This document shows, one piece after another, positions 50,774-59,659 of a DNA stretch of 64,000 bases (its first letter is position 1; each line of letters starts with the position of its first letter). A program made the position numbers and the translations under genes. This stretch comes from Phytohabitans suffuscus (GTDB taxonomy: Bacteria > Actinomycetota > Actinomycetes > Mycobacteriales > Micromonosporaceae): assembly GCF_011764565.1 (NCBI RefSeq), contig NZ_AP022871.1:4774320-4838319 (forward strand), written 5' to 3'. Under the pieces are notes generated by a model that saw only the letters and a list, made by a program, of their open reading frames with translations, searched no databases and was not told where the DNA came from.

Positions 50774-50838
50774 AGCTACCGCGATGTCCGCGGTGGTCCG
50801 GACCGTTGCTCCCGCGGCCTCACCCTCCGCGGTCCACG
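50774..50838 (-). repeat. Dispersed intergenic repeat, inverted copy
   Basis: AGCTACCGCGATGTCCGCGG through to CCTCACCCTCCGCGG; complement of 18964-19019 and 51734-51792 with a few changes. Confidence 0.8.
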
Positions 50839-50848
50839 ACCCACCGCC

Positions 50849-50900
50849 GTGATCGTGGACCTCAACTGCCCCTAGAGCGGCGGTCCACGTCCACGATCAC
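50849..50900. repeat. Stem-loop with 12-bp perfect arms
   Basis: GTGATCGTGGAC (50849-50860) and GTCCACGATCAC (50889-50900) with a GC-rich 28-nt loop containing CTGCCCCTAGAGCGGCGG. Confidence 0.75.
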
Positions 50901-50993
50901 CCCGGCCCGAAGAACAAACCAGGCGAATTCAGCGCCACCGCCACCCTGCCCCGCCGCGCGCGGCTCCCGTCACAGATCATGCCGCTGTCGCGG

Positions 50994-51074
50994 GGTGTCT
51001 CCTTGATCGGCGCGGGTTGGATCGTGTCGCGCGGCGTCCGTGTCGAGTAATGGCCTCTCCGGGACTCTGCTGGC
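50994..51074. repeat. Left arm of an 81-bp inverted repeat
   Basis: Pairs with 51637-51717 with only three mismatches by eye; spacer 562 bp. Confidence 0.85.
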
Positions 51075-51368
51075 TAATTGGGGCGGGCCGTGACCTGCCG
51101 GAATGTCCGTCCGGTGGCCGTTTGCCCGCTGATTCCGGGTGAACGGTGACCGCGCCGACCACCCCCTTTTTTCCGTGGTCGAGGTCTGGGATCGGCCCGA
51201 GGCGCGGATCGTGGTAGCTGGCTGTTGTTGTAGGTGCGGCGGTGTACCACGATCTGCCCGGAGTCTGCCGTCGTCGATGTCGATCAAGGCATCGTGGGCT
51301 TCGATCCTGGGACGGGTTCGGCCCGGTGTCGCCGGTCGCCGTCAGGTCCGCGACCGACGGCACGGTGC

Positions 51369-51426
51369 CAGCGGATCGTGGTATGAAACTGCCCCCAGAG
51401 GGGCGGATCCGTACCACGATCCGCTG
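51369..51426. repeat. Stem-loop with 15-bp perfect arms and inner hairpin
   Basis: CAGCGGATCGTGGTA (51369-51383) and TACCACGATCCGCTG (51412-51426). The 28-nt loop itself folds as CTGCCCC-CAGA-GGGGCGG, close to the loop of the stem at 50849-50900. Confidence 0.8.
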
Positions 51427-51636
51427 AAAGTCCGTGCGCGTGGACCATGAGCCGTGGTCTCGGACCCCGCGCCCCGGCGGACAGATCGGCAGAAACCAGC
51501 CCCAGCTGCATAGACCATTGTGGACAGATCTTGAGGGATCCGTGGAGAGACATAGCGACGCGATCCGGCGGCCGGAGACGCGCGTATCAGCGATACTCCC
51601 GGCTACGTTTTCGCAGGTCACGGCAATCCGCGAACT

Positions 51637-51717
51637 CGCCAGCAGAGTCCTGGAGGGGCGATTACTCGACACGGACGCCGCGCGACACGATCCAACCCGC
51701 GCCGATCAAGGAGACAC
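51637..51717. repeat. Right arm of the 81-bp inverted repeat
   Basis: GCCAGCAGAGTCCTGGAGGG onward to AGGAGACACC, complement of 50994-51074. Confidence 0.85.
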
Positions 51718-51733
51718 CGCCGCGATCGTGGGG

Positions 51734-51792
51734 ACCGCGGAGGGTGAGGCCGCGGGAGCAACGGTCCGGACCACCGCGGACGTCGCGGTAGC
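51734..51792 (+). repeat. Dispersed intergenic repeat, + copy
   Basis: CCGCGGAGGGTGAGGCCGCG to CGTCGCGGTAGCT; differs from the 18964-19019 copy at only a few positions. Confidence 0.8.
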
Positions 51793-51812
51793 TCGATTCT
51801 TCTTTTCGGCGG

Positions 51813-54800
51813 TCATTTCAGGCCGTAGGCGCGGATCACCGTCTGGGTCACGGTGTTGCCGGCGCTGTCGCGGGCGTGCACCCGCAGCGACACGCTGCCC
51901 GTGCCGGACGGGACCAGGGCGCGGTAGCCGTCACCGTGGCGGATGACCGGGGCCGAGCGCCAGGTCGCGCCCTCGTCCAGCGACACCTCGACCCGCAGCG
52001 TGGTGCCGCGCGGGGCGCGCAGCCCTCCTGGTGCCAGAGTGTCAGCCCGATCAGGTGCGGGTGCCGTCCGGAGACGAAGCCGTTCAGGTCGGCCGGTACC
52101 CCGTAGTCGACCTGGAGCATCGGCAGCGGCTCGGTCCGTCCGGCGGCCGGGCGCGTGGAGCGGAACTCCCACGACGTCTCGGTGCGCGTGGCCCACTGCC
52201 ACTCCTCGTCGACCCGCCCGGTGGTCAGCTCCAGCCGGTACGCGGCCGGCGCGGCGGTGGTGCCCACGTCGCGCCGGGCGTCCGGCAGGTCGGCGATGAG
52301 CTTGCCGTCCCGCCACAGCTTGGCGGTGACCGGTTCGCCGTCGGCGACCTGGAAGTGCCCGCGGGTCGCGTCGACGAACTCGGGGACCCACAGGGCGAGC
52401 GTGTCGGCCGTACGGGCGGAGACCATGCCCGGTACGGCGGCGGGGCGGACGACCGGCGTGAACCACCCCTCCGTTAGCGTGCTGCGCGCCGCGTAGCTCC
52501 GCGGCAACTCCGTCATTCCTCCGCCGATGGGGTTCATCTCGTCCCAGCTGTAGAAGTGGCGAACCCGGTGCTTCCAGAGCGAGTCGCCCGCCGACACCCA
52601 CTCCTCGCGCACCATGGGCGTCCGTACGATCCGCTGCGTGTCGTTCCAGGCGTACTCCTGCCACGGCCGCCAGCCGAAGCGCTGCTCCTTGGCCCAGCCG
52701 AAGCCGCCGTTCTCCGCGTACCGGGAGGTGATCCGCGCGGTGTTGTCGCGGGTCACCCGGTGCACGATCCGCTCCGGCACGCGTCCCCGCTCGACGTGGA
52801 AGACGTCGTACAGGTACGGGCTGGAGGTTTCGAGCGTGATGTCGATGGTCGGGCGCCCCTTGCCGGCGGCCCGGAGCAGCTGCTGGCCGTCGTCGTTGGC
52901 GACCACGAGCGAGGGGATCGGCTCCCGGTCGCCGACCGGCCGCCACACGGTCCAGGCCGGCATGTCCGGCGTGCGGACGATGATGGCCGCCGCCGCGCCC
53001 GCCTCGGCCGCCGCCGCGATCTGCTCCTGCTCGAAGCGGTCGTCCGCCCCGACGATCAGCGCGGCGGCGCCCCGCAACGAGCCGTTGCCGCCGGAGGAAC
53101 CCTTGCCGCCGGAGGAAGCCTTGTCGTCGAAGCGCACGAGGCGGTAGCGGCGGGTGCCGTCGTACACCGGGGACTGGTGCAGCAGGTTGATGTCGATCGG
53201 TCCGGTGACGCCCGGCACCTTGATCCGCACCATCGGCGCGACGAGCTGCCAGCGGGAGGAGAACTCGTACTGGCCGGCCGACGGCCGCTTCGTCGGGGTG
53301 ACGTTGACCTGCTGGATCGTGCTGAAGTGCATGACGCCGTGCGCGGTGGAGCGCCCGTTGTGGTGTATCCGCCGCTCGTAGTAGCTGATGACGCTCTGCT
53401 GCTCGGCCGGCTTCGGCGTCTCGATCCGGATCGGGGTGCCGGTACGCGCGTCCAGCAGGATCTCGGTGTCGCCGGTGATCCGCAGCTCCGGGTTGGTGAC
53501 GAAGGTGGCCTGCTCGTCGAGGGGCGCGCCGTCCTCGATGATGGCGTTCAGGACGTACGTGCCCTCGTACACCTCGACGGTCGTGCTCTCCTCCCAGTGC
53601 TGGATGAAGCCGGTCTGGTCCTTACGCCGCTCGTCGCCGAAGAGCAGGATCACCGGCACCGGCGTACGCTGGCCGCGGCGGTCCACCGCCCGGAACGTGA
53701 TCTCGTGGATCGGCAGGTCGAGCGTTGCCCCGACCACGGTGCGGACCAGCACGCCACCCGGCGCCGTCGCGGTGACGTGGCCGGTGTGCCGGCCCCGGGT
53801 CAGCTTCGCCGCGTCCAGCGTGAGCTTCACGGTCGCTGACTGTCCAGCTTGGACGGTGACCCGGCCGGCGGAGAGCGTGAACGCGGTCGAGCCGGGCACG
53901 TCGAGCGCCAGGTCGAGGGTCACCGGGGCGCTGGTCGTGTTGGTGTACGACAGCTCCTGCTCGCGGGTGCCGCTGGCCGGATCGGTGTAGAGGCCGAGGT
54001 TCGCGGTCGCCGTGCCGTACACGCCCTGGCCCACCGCGCGGGCCACGTCGACCCGGCCGCCGCCCTGCGCGTCCACGGCGATCGCGGAGTTGCCCTTGGC
54101 GGTGCTCACCAGCGCGTCCTTGAGCTGGGCCGCGGTCCAGCCCGGACGGGCCTGGGCGAGCAGCGCGGCGGCCCCGGCCACGTGCGGCGTGGCCATCGAG
54201 GTGCCGGAGGCGGTCGTGTAGTGCTCGTCCACCGGCGTACCCATGCCGGTGCCGGCGGCGCGGGCGGCGACGATGTCCACACCCGGCGCGGTGATCTCCG
54301 GCTTCACCGCGTCGTCGCCGAGGCGCGGCCCGCGGCTGGAGAAGTCGGCGAGGTTCTCGTTCCGGTCCACCGCGCCCACCGAGAGCGCGGCGGTGGCGGC
54401 GGCCGGCGTGCCGACGTCCGCGTCCCGGCCGGTGTTGCCGGTGGCCACCACGAAGAGCGTGCCGTGGTCGGCGGTGAGCCGGTTGACCGCCTCGCTGAGC
54501 GGGTCGGTGCCGTCGGTGGCCGCGCCGCCGAGGCTCATGTTGACCACCTCGGCGCCCTGGGCGACCGCCCACTCCATCCCGGCGATGATCCAGGAGTCGT
54601 ACCCGACGCCCTCGTCGTTGAGCACCTTGCCGGCGAGCAGGTCCGCCCCGGGCGCCACGCCCTTGCGGGTGCCGCCGGACGCCGCGCCGGTTCCGGCGAT
54701 CGTGGCCGCGACGTGGGTGCCGTGTCCGAAGTGGTCGGTCGTGTCGGTGGCGTCGCTGAAGTTCTGCTGCTCCACCACCTTGCCGGCGAGGTCGGGGTGC

Positions 54801-55528
54801 GCCGCGTCGACGCCGGTGTCGAGCACCGCGACGTCGATGCCGCTGCCGTCGTACCCGGCCTGCCACGCGGCCGGCGCCCCGATCTGGGCGACGCTCCGGT
54901 CGAGGCTCGCGCGCACGCGCCCGTCGAGCCAGATGCCGTCGAGCCCGCCGCCGAGGGCCGTGGTGGGCGTACCGGCCGAGGCGGGAGCGGCCGTGACCGA
55001 CCGCCACAGCTCGCCGAGCGAGCCCTTGCCGGCCGCGACCGCCGCGCCGCCGACGCTCGCGAGCGGGCGTACCGACTGGACGCCGGAGAGCGCGCTGACT
55101 GCGGGCGCCCGACCGCCGGCGTACCGCACGATCAGCGGCAGCCGGCCGGCCGACGCGTCGGCGTACCCGTCGGCGATGAGCTCCTCGACGTCGAAGAGGT
55201 CGGCGTCGAGCACGCCGGCGGAGACGTACGGCACGGCGTCGCTGGGGAGCACCCGAAGCCCGCCGTCCGCCTCCACGGTGTGGAACGTGATCCGCTCGCG
55301 CCCCTTACCCGGCTGGACCGAGGCGGTGTACCGGCCATCACCGGCCGGCGCGACCTCCACGACGTCGCCGGTGATCAGCGTGACCCGGGACACCCCCGTC
55401 GCGGCGGTGGCTCCCGCCGGTGCCCCGGCCGCCGGTGCCGCCGCCCGCGCCGGCAGCGCCGCCGGAGCGGTGACAATGAGCAGGGCCCCCGTGAATGCGG
55501 CCAGTGTCCGGCGCGCGATACGAACCAT
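51813..55528 (-). pseudogene. Large secreted subtilase (S8) with apparent frameshift near its 3' end
   Basis: About 1238 residues. ATG 55528 gives a signal peptide (RIARRTLAAFTGALLIVTAP). Prodomain to about 220, then subtilisin domain with Asp about 236 (VAVLDTGVDAAHPD), His about 270 (GHGTHVAATIAG) and Ser about 444 (GTSMATPHVAGAAALL). Later a PA-like insert (AALIVGADDRFEQEQIAAAA) and beta-rich modules follow. The frame is lost at 52023-52025; one extra G on the coding strand (GAGGGC to GAGGGGC) gives HQEGLRAPRGTTLRVEVSLD and a normal end at 51813. Because all catalytic parts precede the shift, an active but C-terminally altered enzyme is still possible. Confidence 0.85.
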
Positions 55529-55691
55529 GGCGTGAGTCTGTGGTCGGGTGCGCGTGAGGGTCACTACCTCCGCGCCCGCGCAAAGGCGACATGTCGCCAG
55601 ATGGACATGCGATGATGGCTGGCCAGCGGCCCCGCCGGCCGGACGCCGGTGGAGCGGGACAGCGCCCGCCGTCCCGCCCCTGTCCCGCCGC

Positions 55692-55967
55692 TCAGCCCTT
55701 GCCGCGCAGCACGGACCGCCGGTGCTTCAGCTCGTCGGCGTCGATCTCGCCCCGCGCGAACCTCTCGGCCAGCGTGCGCTCGGCGGCCGTGCGCGCCGCG
55801 CGCCGCGGGGAGAAGCGGTAGACGAGGTAGCCGGCGGTGGAGAGCACGGCCACCCAGAAGGCGATGGGCACGATCACCCACCAGCCCGGGCCGCCGTCCC
55901 AACCGTTGCCGTCCCAACCCGGTCCCGGGTGGGCGTACGCCGCGTAGCTCGCCAGCTCTGCCATCAT
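55692..55967 (-). CDS. SHOCT-domain membrane protein
   Basis: 91 residues. Gly/Trp-rich N-terminus (GPGWDGNGWDGGPGWW), one membrane helix (about 30-51), and a C-terminal SHOCT motif AERFARGEIDADELKHRRSVL. SHOCT domains are short oligomerisation elements. GGAGAT before the ATG-ATG start. Role unknown. Confidence 0.85.
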   Translation of the reverse strand: MMAELASYAAYAHPGPGWDGNGWDGGPGWWVIVPIAFWVAVLSTAGYLVYRFSPRRAARTAAERTLAERFARGEIDADELKHRRSVLRGKG

Positions 55968-56165
55968 CGTGATCTCCTTCGGTCACTCGCCCTCGACAGC
56001 AGAAATCGTGTCGCGGTCAGCCGCCCGCGGCGTCGGCCCGGAGGCGGCATCGCGCGTACGCAGGGTTACGCAGCTGCGGGTTTACGCGCTTCGCTTCCGG
56101 CGGTACACGCCGATCCGTAAACTTTCTTAAACATTTAGCTGTGGACGCTCTTGATGGGAGACGCG

Positions 56166-56381
56166 ATGAAGCGAGCGCTGTACAGGTTGGCGGTCGTGGC
56201 CGTGGTCGCGGCCGCTTTCGGGGGCGCGGTCGCGTCGCCGGCCAGCGCCGGGGTGGTGGGTGTCTACCCCAGCGCCGAGTCCTGCCACGCCTTCGGCCAG
56301 CGGGGCGTCGGCTCGCTCTGGAACTACTACTCCTGCTACCAGGTGACCGGCGGCTGGGCCCTCTGGGCGCCCGGCTACTGA
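56166..56381 (+). CDS. Small secreted protein
   Basis: 71 residues from ATG 56166 (GGGAGA upstream). Signal peptide RALYRLAVVAVVAAAFGGAV with cleavage near ASA-GVV, leaving a mature peptide of about 40 residues with two Cys (ESCHAF, YSCYQV) and many aromatic residues. It may be disulfide-bonded. Similar tiny secreted proteins are common and unassigned in actinomycetes. An AT-rich promoter stretch (TAAACTTTCTTAAACATTTAG) lies just upstream. Confidence 0.75.
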   Translation: MKRALYRLAVVAVVAAAFGGAVASPASAGVVGVYPSAESCHAFGQRGVGSLWNYYSCYQVTGGWALWAPGY

Positions 56382-56389
56382 GCGGCCGG

Positions 56390-57625
56390 TCAGCGCACCC
56401 GGACCTTCGCGATCGGCTTCGCGACGGGCCGGGCGAAGGCCACGCCGCCGAGGCCGAGTACGAGTAGCACCATCCCCCAGCGCACGGTCGTGGTCCGGTG
56501 GTCGTCCTCCGGCGCCGCCGCCACGGCCGTCCGCTCGCGGGTCGCCTTGACCGCCGCGACAGGCGCGGGTGACGGCGGCGCAGTGGTGGCCGGCGGCGTG
56601 GTGGCCGGCGGTGTGGTGACGGGCGCGGCTTCCGGCGGCGGCACCGGTCGCGGTGCCGCCGGGGGCGCGACGATCGGTGGCGCGGCCGGCGGGCGGGGTG
56701 GCACCGGTGCGGTCGCCGGCGCCGGCGCGGGCGGGTCCGGGCGGGGCCCGCGGCACCACGCCGCGTCGGAGCCGAGCAGGCCGGAGCCGCGGGCGAGCCT
56801 GGTGGCCGTGCCGTCCAGGGCGATCCGGTACAGCGCGCCGGCGTGGTTGTTGTCCGTGGCGTAGAGGTGCGTGCCGGTGTCGTCGAACGCGACCGCGCCG
56901 TAGAAGCCGCCGCCGGGCAGGGCCGGTACGGGCGTCTCGGTCACCGCGCCGCTGTCCGGGTCGACGCGGACCAGTCGGCTCGGGCCGGGCCCCTGCGTGG
57001 TGACCGCGTAGAGGCCGCCGTCGCCGGGGCGGGCGTCCCAGTCGCCGAAGCTGGGCAGGCGGGGCAGGTCGAGCCGGCGTACCACCCGCAGGAACGTCTG
57101 GCCCCGCTGGCGTACGTCCACCGCGACGAGGGCGCCGTCGAGCAGCAGGTGCAGCCGGCCGTCGACGACCGTGCCGCTGTACGCCCCGCCGACCGGGACC
57201 GTCCTCTGCGGACTGTCGTCGCCGCGGACCGGGCCCAGGTCACGGGTTTCACCCTCCGGGGTGATGGTGACGATGTGCCCGCCATCCCCGATCGGGTGAC
57301 CGCCGCGGCGGGTGGCCACGCCCACGAAGAGCCCTTGCGCCGGGTCGTACCCGATCGCGTTGACCGCGTGGTCGAGGTCGGCGGAGCGCCGCACCTGGCC
57401 GGTACCGGGGTCGATGGCGACCAGCGTGGACGAACGGTGTTTGCGCACCGTGTGCACCTGGTAAAGGCCACCGGTGCAACGGCTCGGGTATCCCTCCACT
57501 GTGGACTTCGGGCGGGCCGCGGCGGCGGGTGCGACGAGTGCGAGACCGCCGCCCGACACGAGCAGCGCGGCGAGTAACGGGACTATCCGGAAGGTGACAT
57601 GTCGCTTTCGCACAGAAGACCTCAT
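56390..57625 (-). CDS. Secreted or surface beta-propeller protein with Pro-rich stalk and TM anchor
   Basis: 411 residues. Signal peptide (1-36), a propeller-like domain with repeated strands (LVAIDPGTGQVRRSADLDHA, LVRVDPDSGAVTETPV, YRIALDGTATRLARG) of DUF6923 type, then a 110-residue Pro/Ala/Thr stalk, one membrane helix (about 381-400) and a basic tail. The order suits display at the cell surface. AGGATAG precedes ATG 57625. Binding partner unknown. Confidence 0.78.
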   Translation of the reverse strand: MRSSVRKRHVTFRIVPLLAALLVSGGGLALVAPAAAARPKSTVEGYPSRCTGGLYQVHTVRKHRSSTLVAIDPGTGQVRRSADLDHAVNAIGYDPAQGLFVGVATRRGGHPIGDGGHIVTITPEGETRDLGPVRGDDSPQRTVPVGGAYSGTVVDGRLHLLLDGALVAVDVRQRGQTFLRVVRRLDLPRLPSFGDWDARPGDGGLYAVTTQGPGPSRLVRVDPDSGAVTETPVPALPGGGFYGAVAFDDTGTHLYATDNNHAGALYRIALDGTATRLARGSGLLGSDAAWCRGPRPDPPAPAPATAPVPPRPPAAPPIVAPPAAPRPVPPPEAAPVTTPPATTPPATTAPPSPAPVAAVKATRERTAVAAAPEDDHRTTTVRWGMVLLVLGLGGVAFARPVAKPIAKVRVR

Positions 57626-57652
57626 CTATCCTGGTAAGCCCCGAACGAAGTG

Positions 57653-57662
57653 GATGCATCCT
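57653..57662. promoter_or_regulatory. GGATGCATCC palindrome in divergent promoter
   Basis: Perfect 10-bp dyad in the 50-bp gap between the propeller gene and the DUF4239 gene; candidate operator. Confidence 0.3.
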
Positions 57663-57675
57663 AAATGGAAGCTCG

Positions 57676-58419
57676 ATGAATACCTACCTGGCCGGCACGC
57701 TCTGGATGGTGGGCGTATCGATCGCCGCCCTCGCCGTCGTCGTCGCGTTGCGCCGGTGGCGGCGCGACTCCGGACCCCTCGTCGACATCAGCGTGCTGAG
57801 CGCGGTCTTCTCGCTCGCCGGCATGCTCTTCGCGATCGTCGCCGCGTTCGTGTTCATCGACGTGTGGAGCGGTGCCGAGGAGGCCCGCGACGTCACCTAC
57901 GCCGAGGCGGAGGCGGCGCAGCTGGTCGCCTGGTCGGCCAACGGGATGCCCGAGCCGGAGCGCGCCGAGATGGTCCGGCTCAGCCGCGAGTACCTGCGCG
58001 AGGTGGTCGACCGGGAGTGGCCCCGGCAGGCCGGGGTGAGCGCCGACGAACACGCCCACGGCTGGCAGCTCGTACAGCGGATGCACGACATCGCCACCCG
58101 CAACGCCGAGGACGCCGGGGACGCGCCGGAGGTCGTGGAGTCACTGCTGCAGGCCCGCCAGCAGCGGCTCGCGCTCGCCGGCGCGCGGATCGGGGACGCC
58201 ACCTGGTTCGCGCTGCTGGCCGGCGCGGTGCTGGCCGGGCTGCCGATGTTCTTCTTCCCGTTCGACCGGGCGCTGCCGCAGCTCGCGCTCACCGCGACCG
58301 TGGCCAGCATGATCACGTTGCTGCTCTTCACGATCCAGCAGATCGAGCGCCCGTTCGCACAGGACCGCGTGGCGCCGACCGCCTACGAGGAGACGCTGAC
58401 CCGGATCACCCCTCCGTGA
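57676..58419 (+). CDS. DUF4239 (bestrophin-like) membrane protein
   Basis: 247 residues. Helices at about 5-25, 38-62, 180-200 and 207-228, with a conserved-looking cytoplasmic segment (ARDVTYAEAEAAQLVAWSAN; LSREYLREVVDREWP). The pattern matches DUF4239 proteins distantly related to bestrophin anion channels. GGAAG before the ATG. Its 3' end overlaps the convergent LacI gene by 14 nt. Confidence 0.78.
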   Translation: MNTYLAGTLWMVGVSIAALAVVVALRRWRRDSGPLVDISVLSAVFSLAGMLFAIVAAFVFIDVWSGAEEARDVTYAEAEAAQLVAWSANGMPEPERAEMVRLSREYLREVVDREWPRQAGVSADEHAHGWQLVQRMHDIATRNAEDAGDAPEVVESLLQARQQRLALAGARIGDATWFALLAGAVLAGLPMFFFPFDRALPQLALTATVASMITLLLFTIQQIERPFAQDRVAPTAYEETLTRITPP

Positions 58420-59443
58420 GGATCCGCTGGCTCGACTCCCGTACGACGAGCTCGGGTTCGAAGACGACCTGTTGGTGCCGGTGAGTTTCGGGCCGGTTGG
58501 CCTCTTCGAGGAGGAGTCCGGCGGCGGTCTGGCCGAGGCGTTGGCGGGGTTGGCGCACCGAGGTGAGGGGCACGGCCGCGGCGGCGGCGAAGTCGATGTC
58601 GTCGTAGCCGACGAGCGCGATGTCGTCGGGGACGCGGATGTGCTGTCGGGTGAGCACCTGGAGTGTGCCGAGTGCGAGCAGGTCGTTGGCGCAGAAGACG
58701 GCCGTGGCTCGGGTCCGGCGCGGTTGGCCGAGGATGCGGGCGGCGGCGTCCCGGCCGGCGGCGACGGTGAGCGCGGGCGTTTCGTAGCGGCGCAGGTTGT
58801 CTTCGCCGAGCCCGGCGCCGGTCAGGGCCTGGAGCGCGCCGTCGTAGCGGTCGCGGACCTGTTCGAGGCGATGCGGTCCGCCGACGAAGGCGATGCGGCG
58901 GTGGCCGCTTTCGACGAGGTGGCGCATGGCCAGCTCGCCGCCGAGCCGGTCGTCGACCGACACCGAGCAGACGCCGGCCTCGGGGGAGCGGCGGTCGAGG
59001 AGCACGACCCGTACGCCCCGGTCGCGGAGGCGGTGCAGTCGTGCGCTGGCGTCGTCGATGGGGGTGATGAGGACGCCTTGGACGCGTTGTTCTTCGAGGA
59101 GGTCGAGGTAGGCGTTTTCTTTGGTGAGGTCGCCGTCGCTGTTGCAGAAGATGACGGCCATGCCGGCGGCGCCGGTGGTGTCTTCGACGCCTTTGGCGAC
59201 GTCGGTGAAGAAGGGGTTGGCGACGTCGAGGACGACGAGGCCGAGGGTGCGTCCGCGGCCTCGGCGTAGTTGGCGGGCGGCGTCGTTGGGTACGAAACCC
59301 AGCTCGGTGATGGCCGCGAGGACGCGGGCACGGGTCGCGCTGGCCACGATGTCCGGCCGGTTGAGGACGTTGGAGACGGTGCCGACGGACACCCCCGCGT
59401 GGTTGGCCACGTCTCGGATGCTGACCAGCGGGGTCTCCGGCAC
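58406..59443 (-). CDS. LacI-family regulator of the sugar ABC operon
   Basis: 345 residues, intact. HTH SIRDVANHAGVSVGTVSNVL, hinge PNDAARQLRRGRGRTLGLVV, and a periplasmic-binding-like sensor (VFCANDLLALGTLQVL; VALVGYDDIDFAAAAAVPLT). Divergent from an ABC sugar importer whose promoter region contains a LacI operator, so it almost certainly represses that operon until the sugar binds. L-rhamnose is a reasonable guess from the transporter subtype. Confidence 0.92.
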   Translation of the reverse strand: MPETPLVSIRDVANHAGVSVGTVSNVLNRPDIVASATRARVLAAITELGFVPNDAARQLRRGRGRTLGLVVLDVANPFFTDVAKGVEDTTGAAGMAVIFCNSDGDLTKENAYLDLLEEQRVQGVLITPIDDASARLHRLRDRGVRVVLLDRRSPEAGVCSVSVDDRLGGELAMRHLVESGHRRIAFVGGPHRLEQVRDRYDGALQALTGAGLGEDNLRRYETPALTVAAGRDAAARILGQPRRTRATAVFCANDLLALGTLQVLTRQHIRVPDDIALVGYDDIDFAAAAAVPLTSVRQPRQRLGQTAAGLLLEEANRPETHRHQQVVFEPELVVRESSQRILTEG

Positions 59444-59602
59444 CGTCCTGCCTCCTCTACCTCCGTGGAACTGAATCGTGTCAAGAATGCCTCACTACGG
59501 CCCGTGACGGGAAAGCCCTTGCCTGCCTAACGATTCGGTAACCAGCCCGAAACCCTTGACCGATCCCGAAACCAGCCCTTAACGTCTATCCAAGCGAGTT
59601 TA

Positions 59603-59614
59603 TGAAACGTTTCA
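59603..59614. promoter_or_regulatory. LacI-type operator TGAAACGTTTCA
   Basis: Perfect 12-bp palindrome with central CG, typical LacI-family half-sites, 46 bp before the ABC operon start. Confidence 0.85.
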
Positions 59615-59659
59615 CATAGTCGCTTCCGATCATCTCGACCCGATGCGGGGAGGCGTGCC

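Larger units (their letters stand above)
50759..51812. other. Non-coding block of nested palindromes
   Basis: 1054 bp with no gene I can support. The order is symmetric: dispersed repeat in minus orientation (50774-50838), dyad 50849-50900, long inverted arm (50994-51074), inner dyad (51369-51426), matching long arm (51637-51717), dispersed repeat in plus orientation (51734-51792). Confidence 0.75.
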
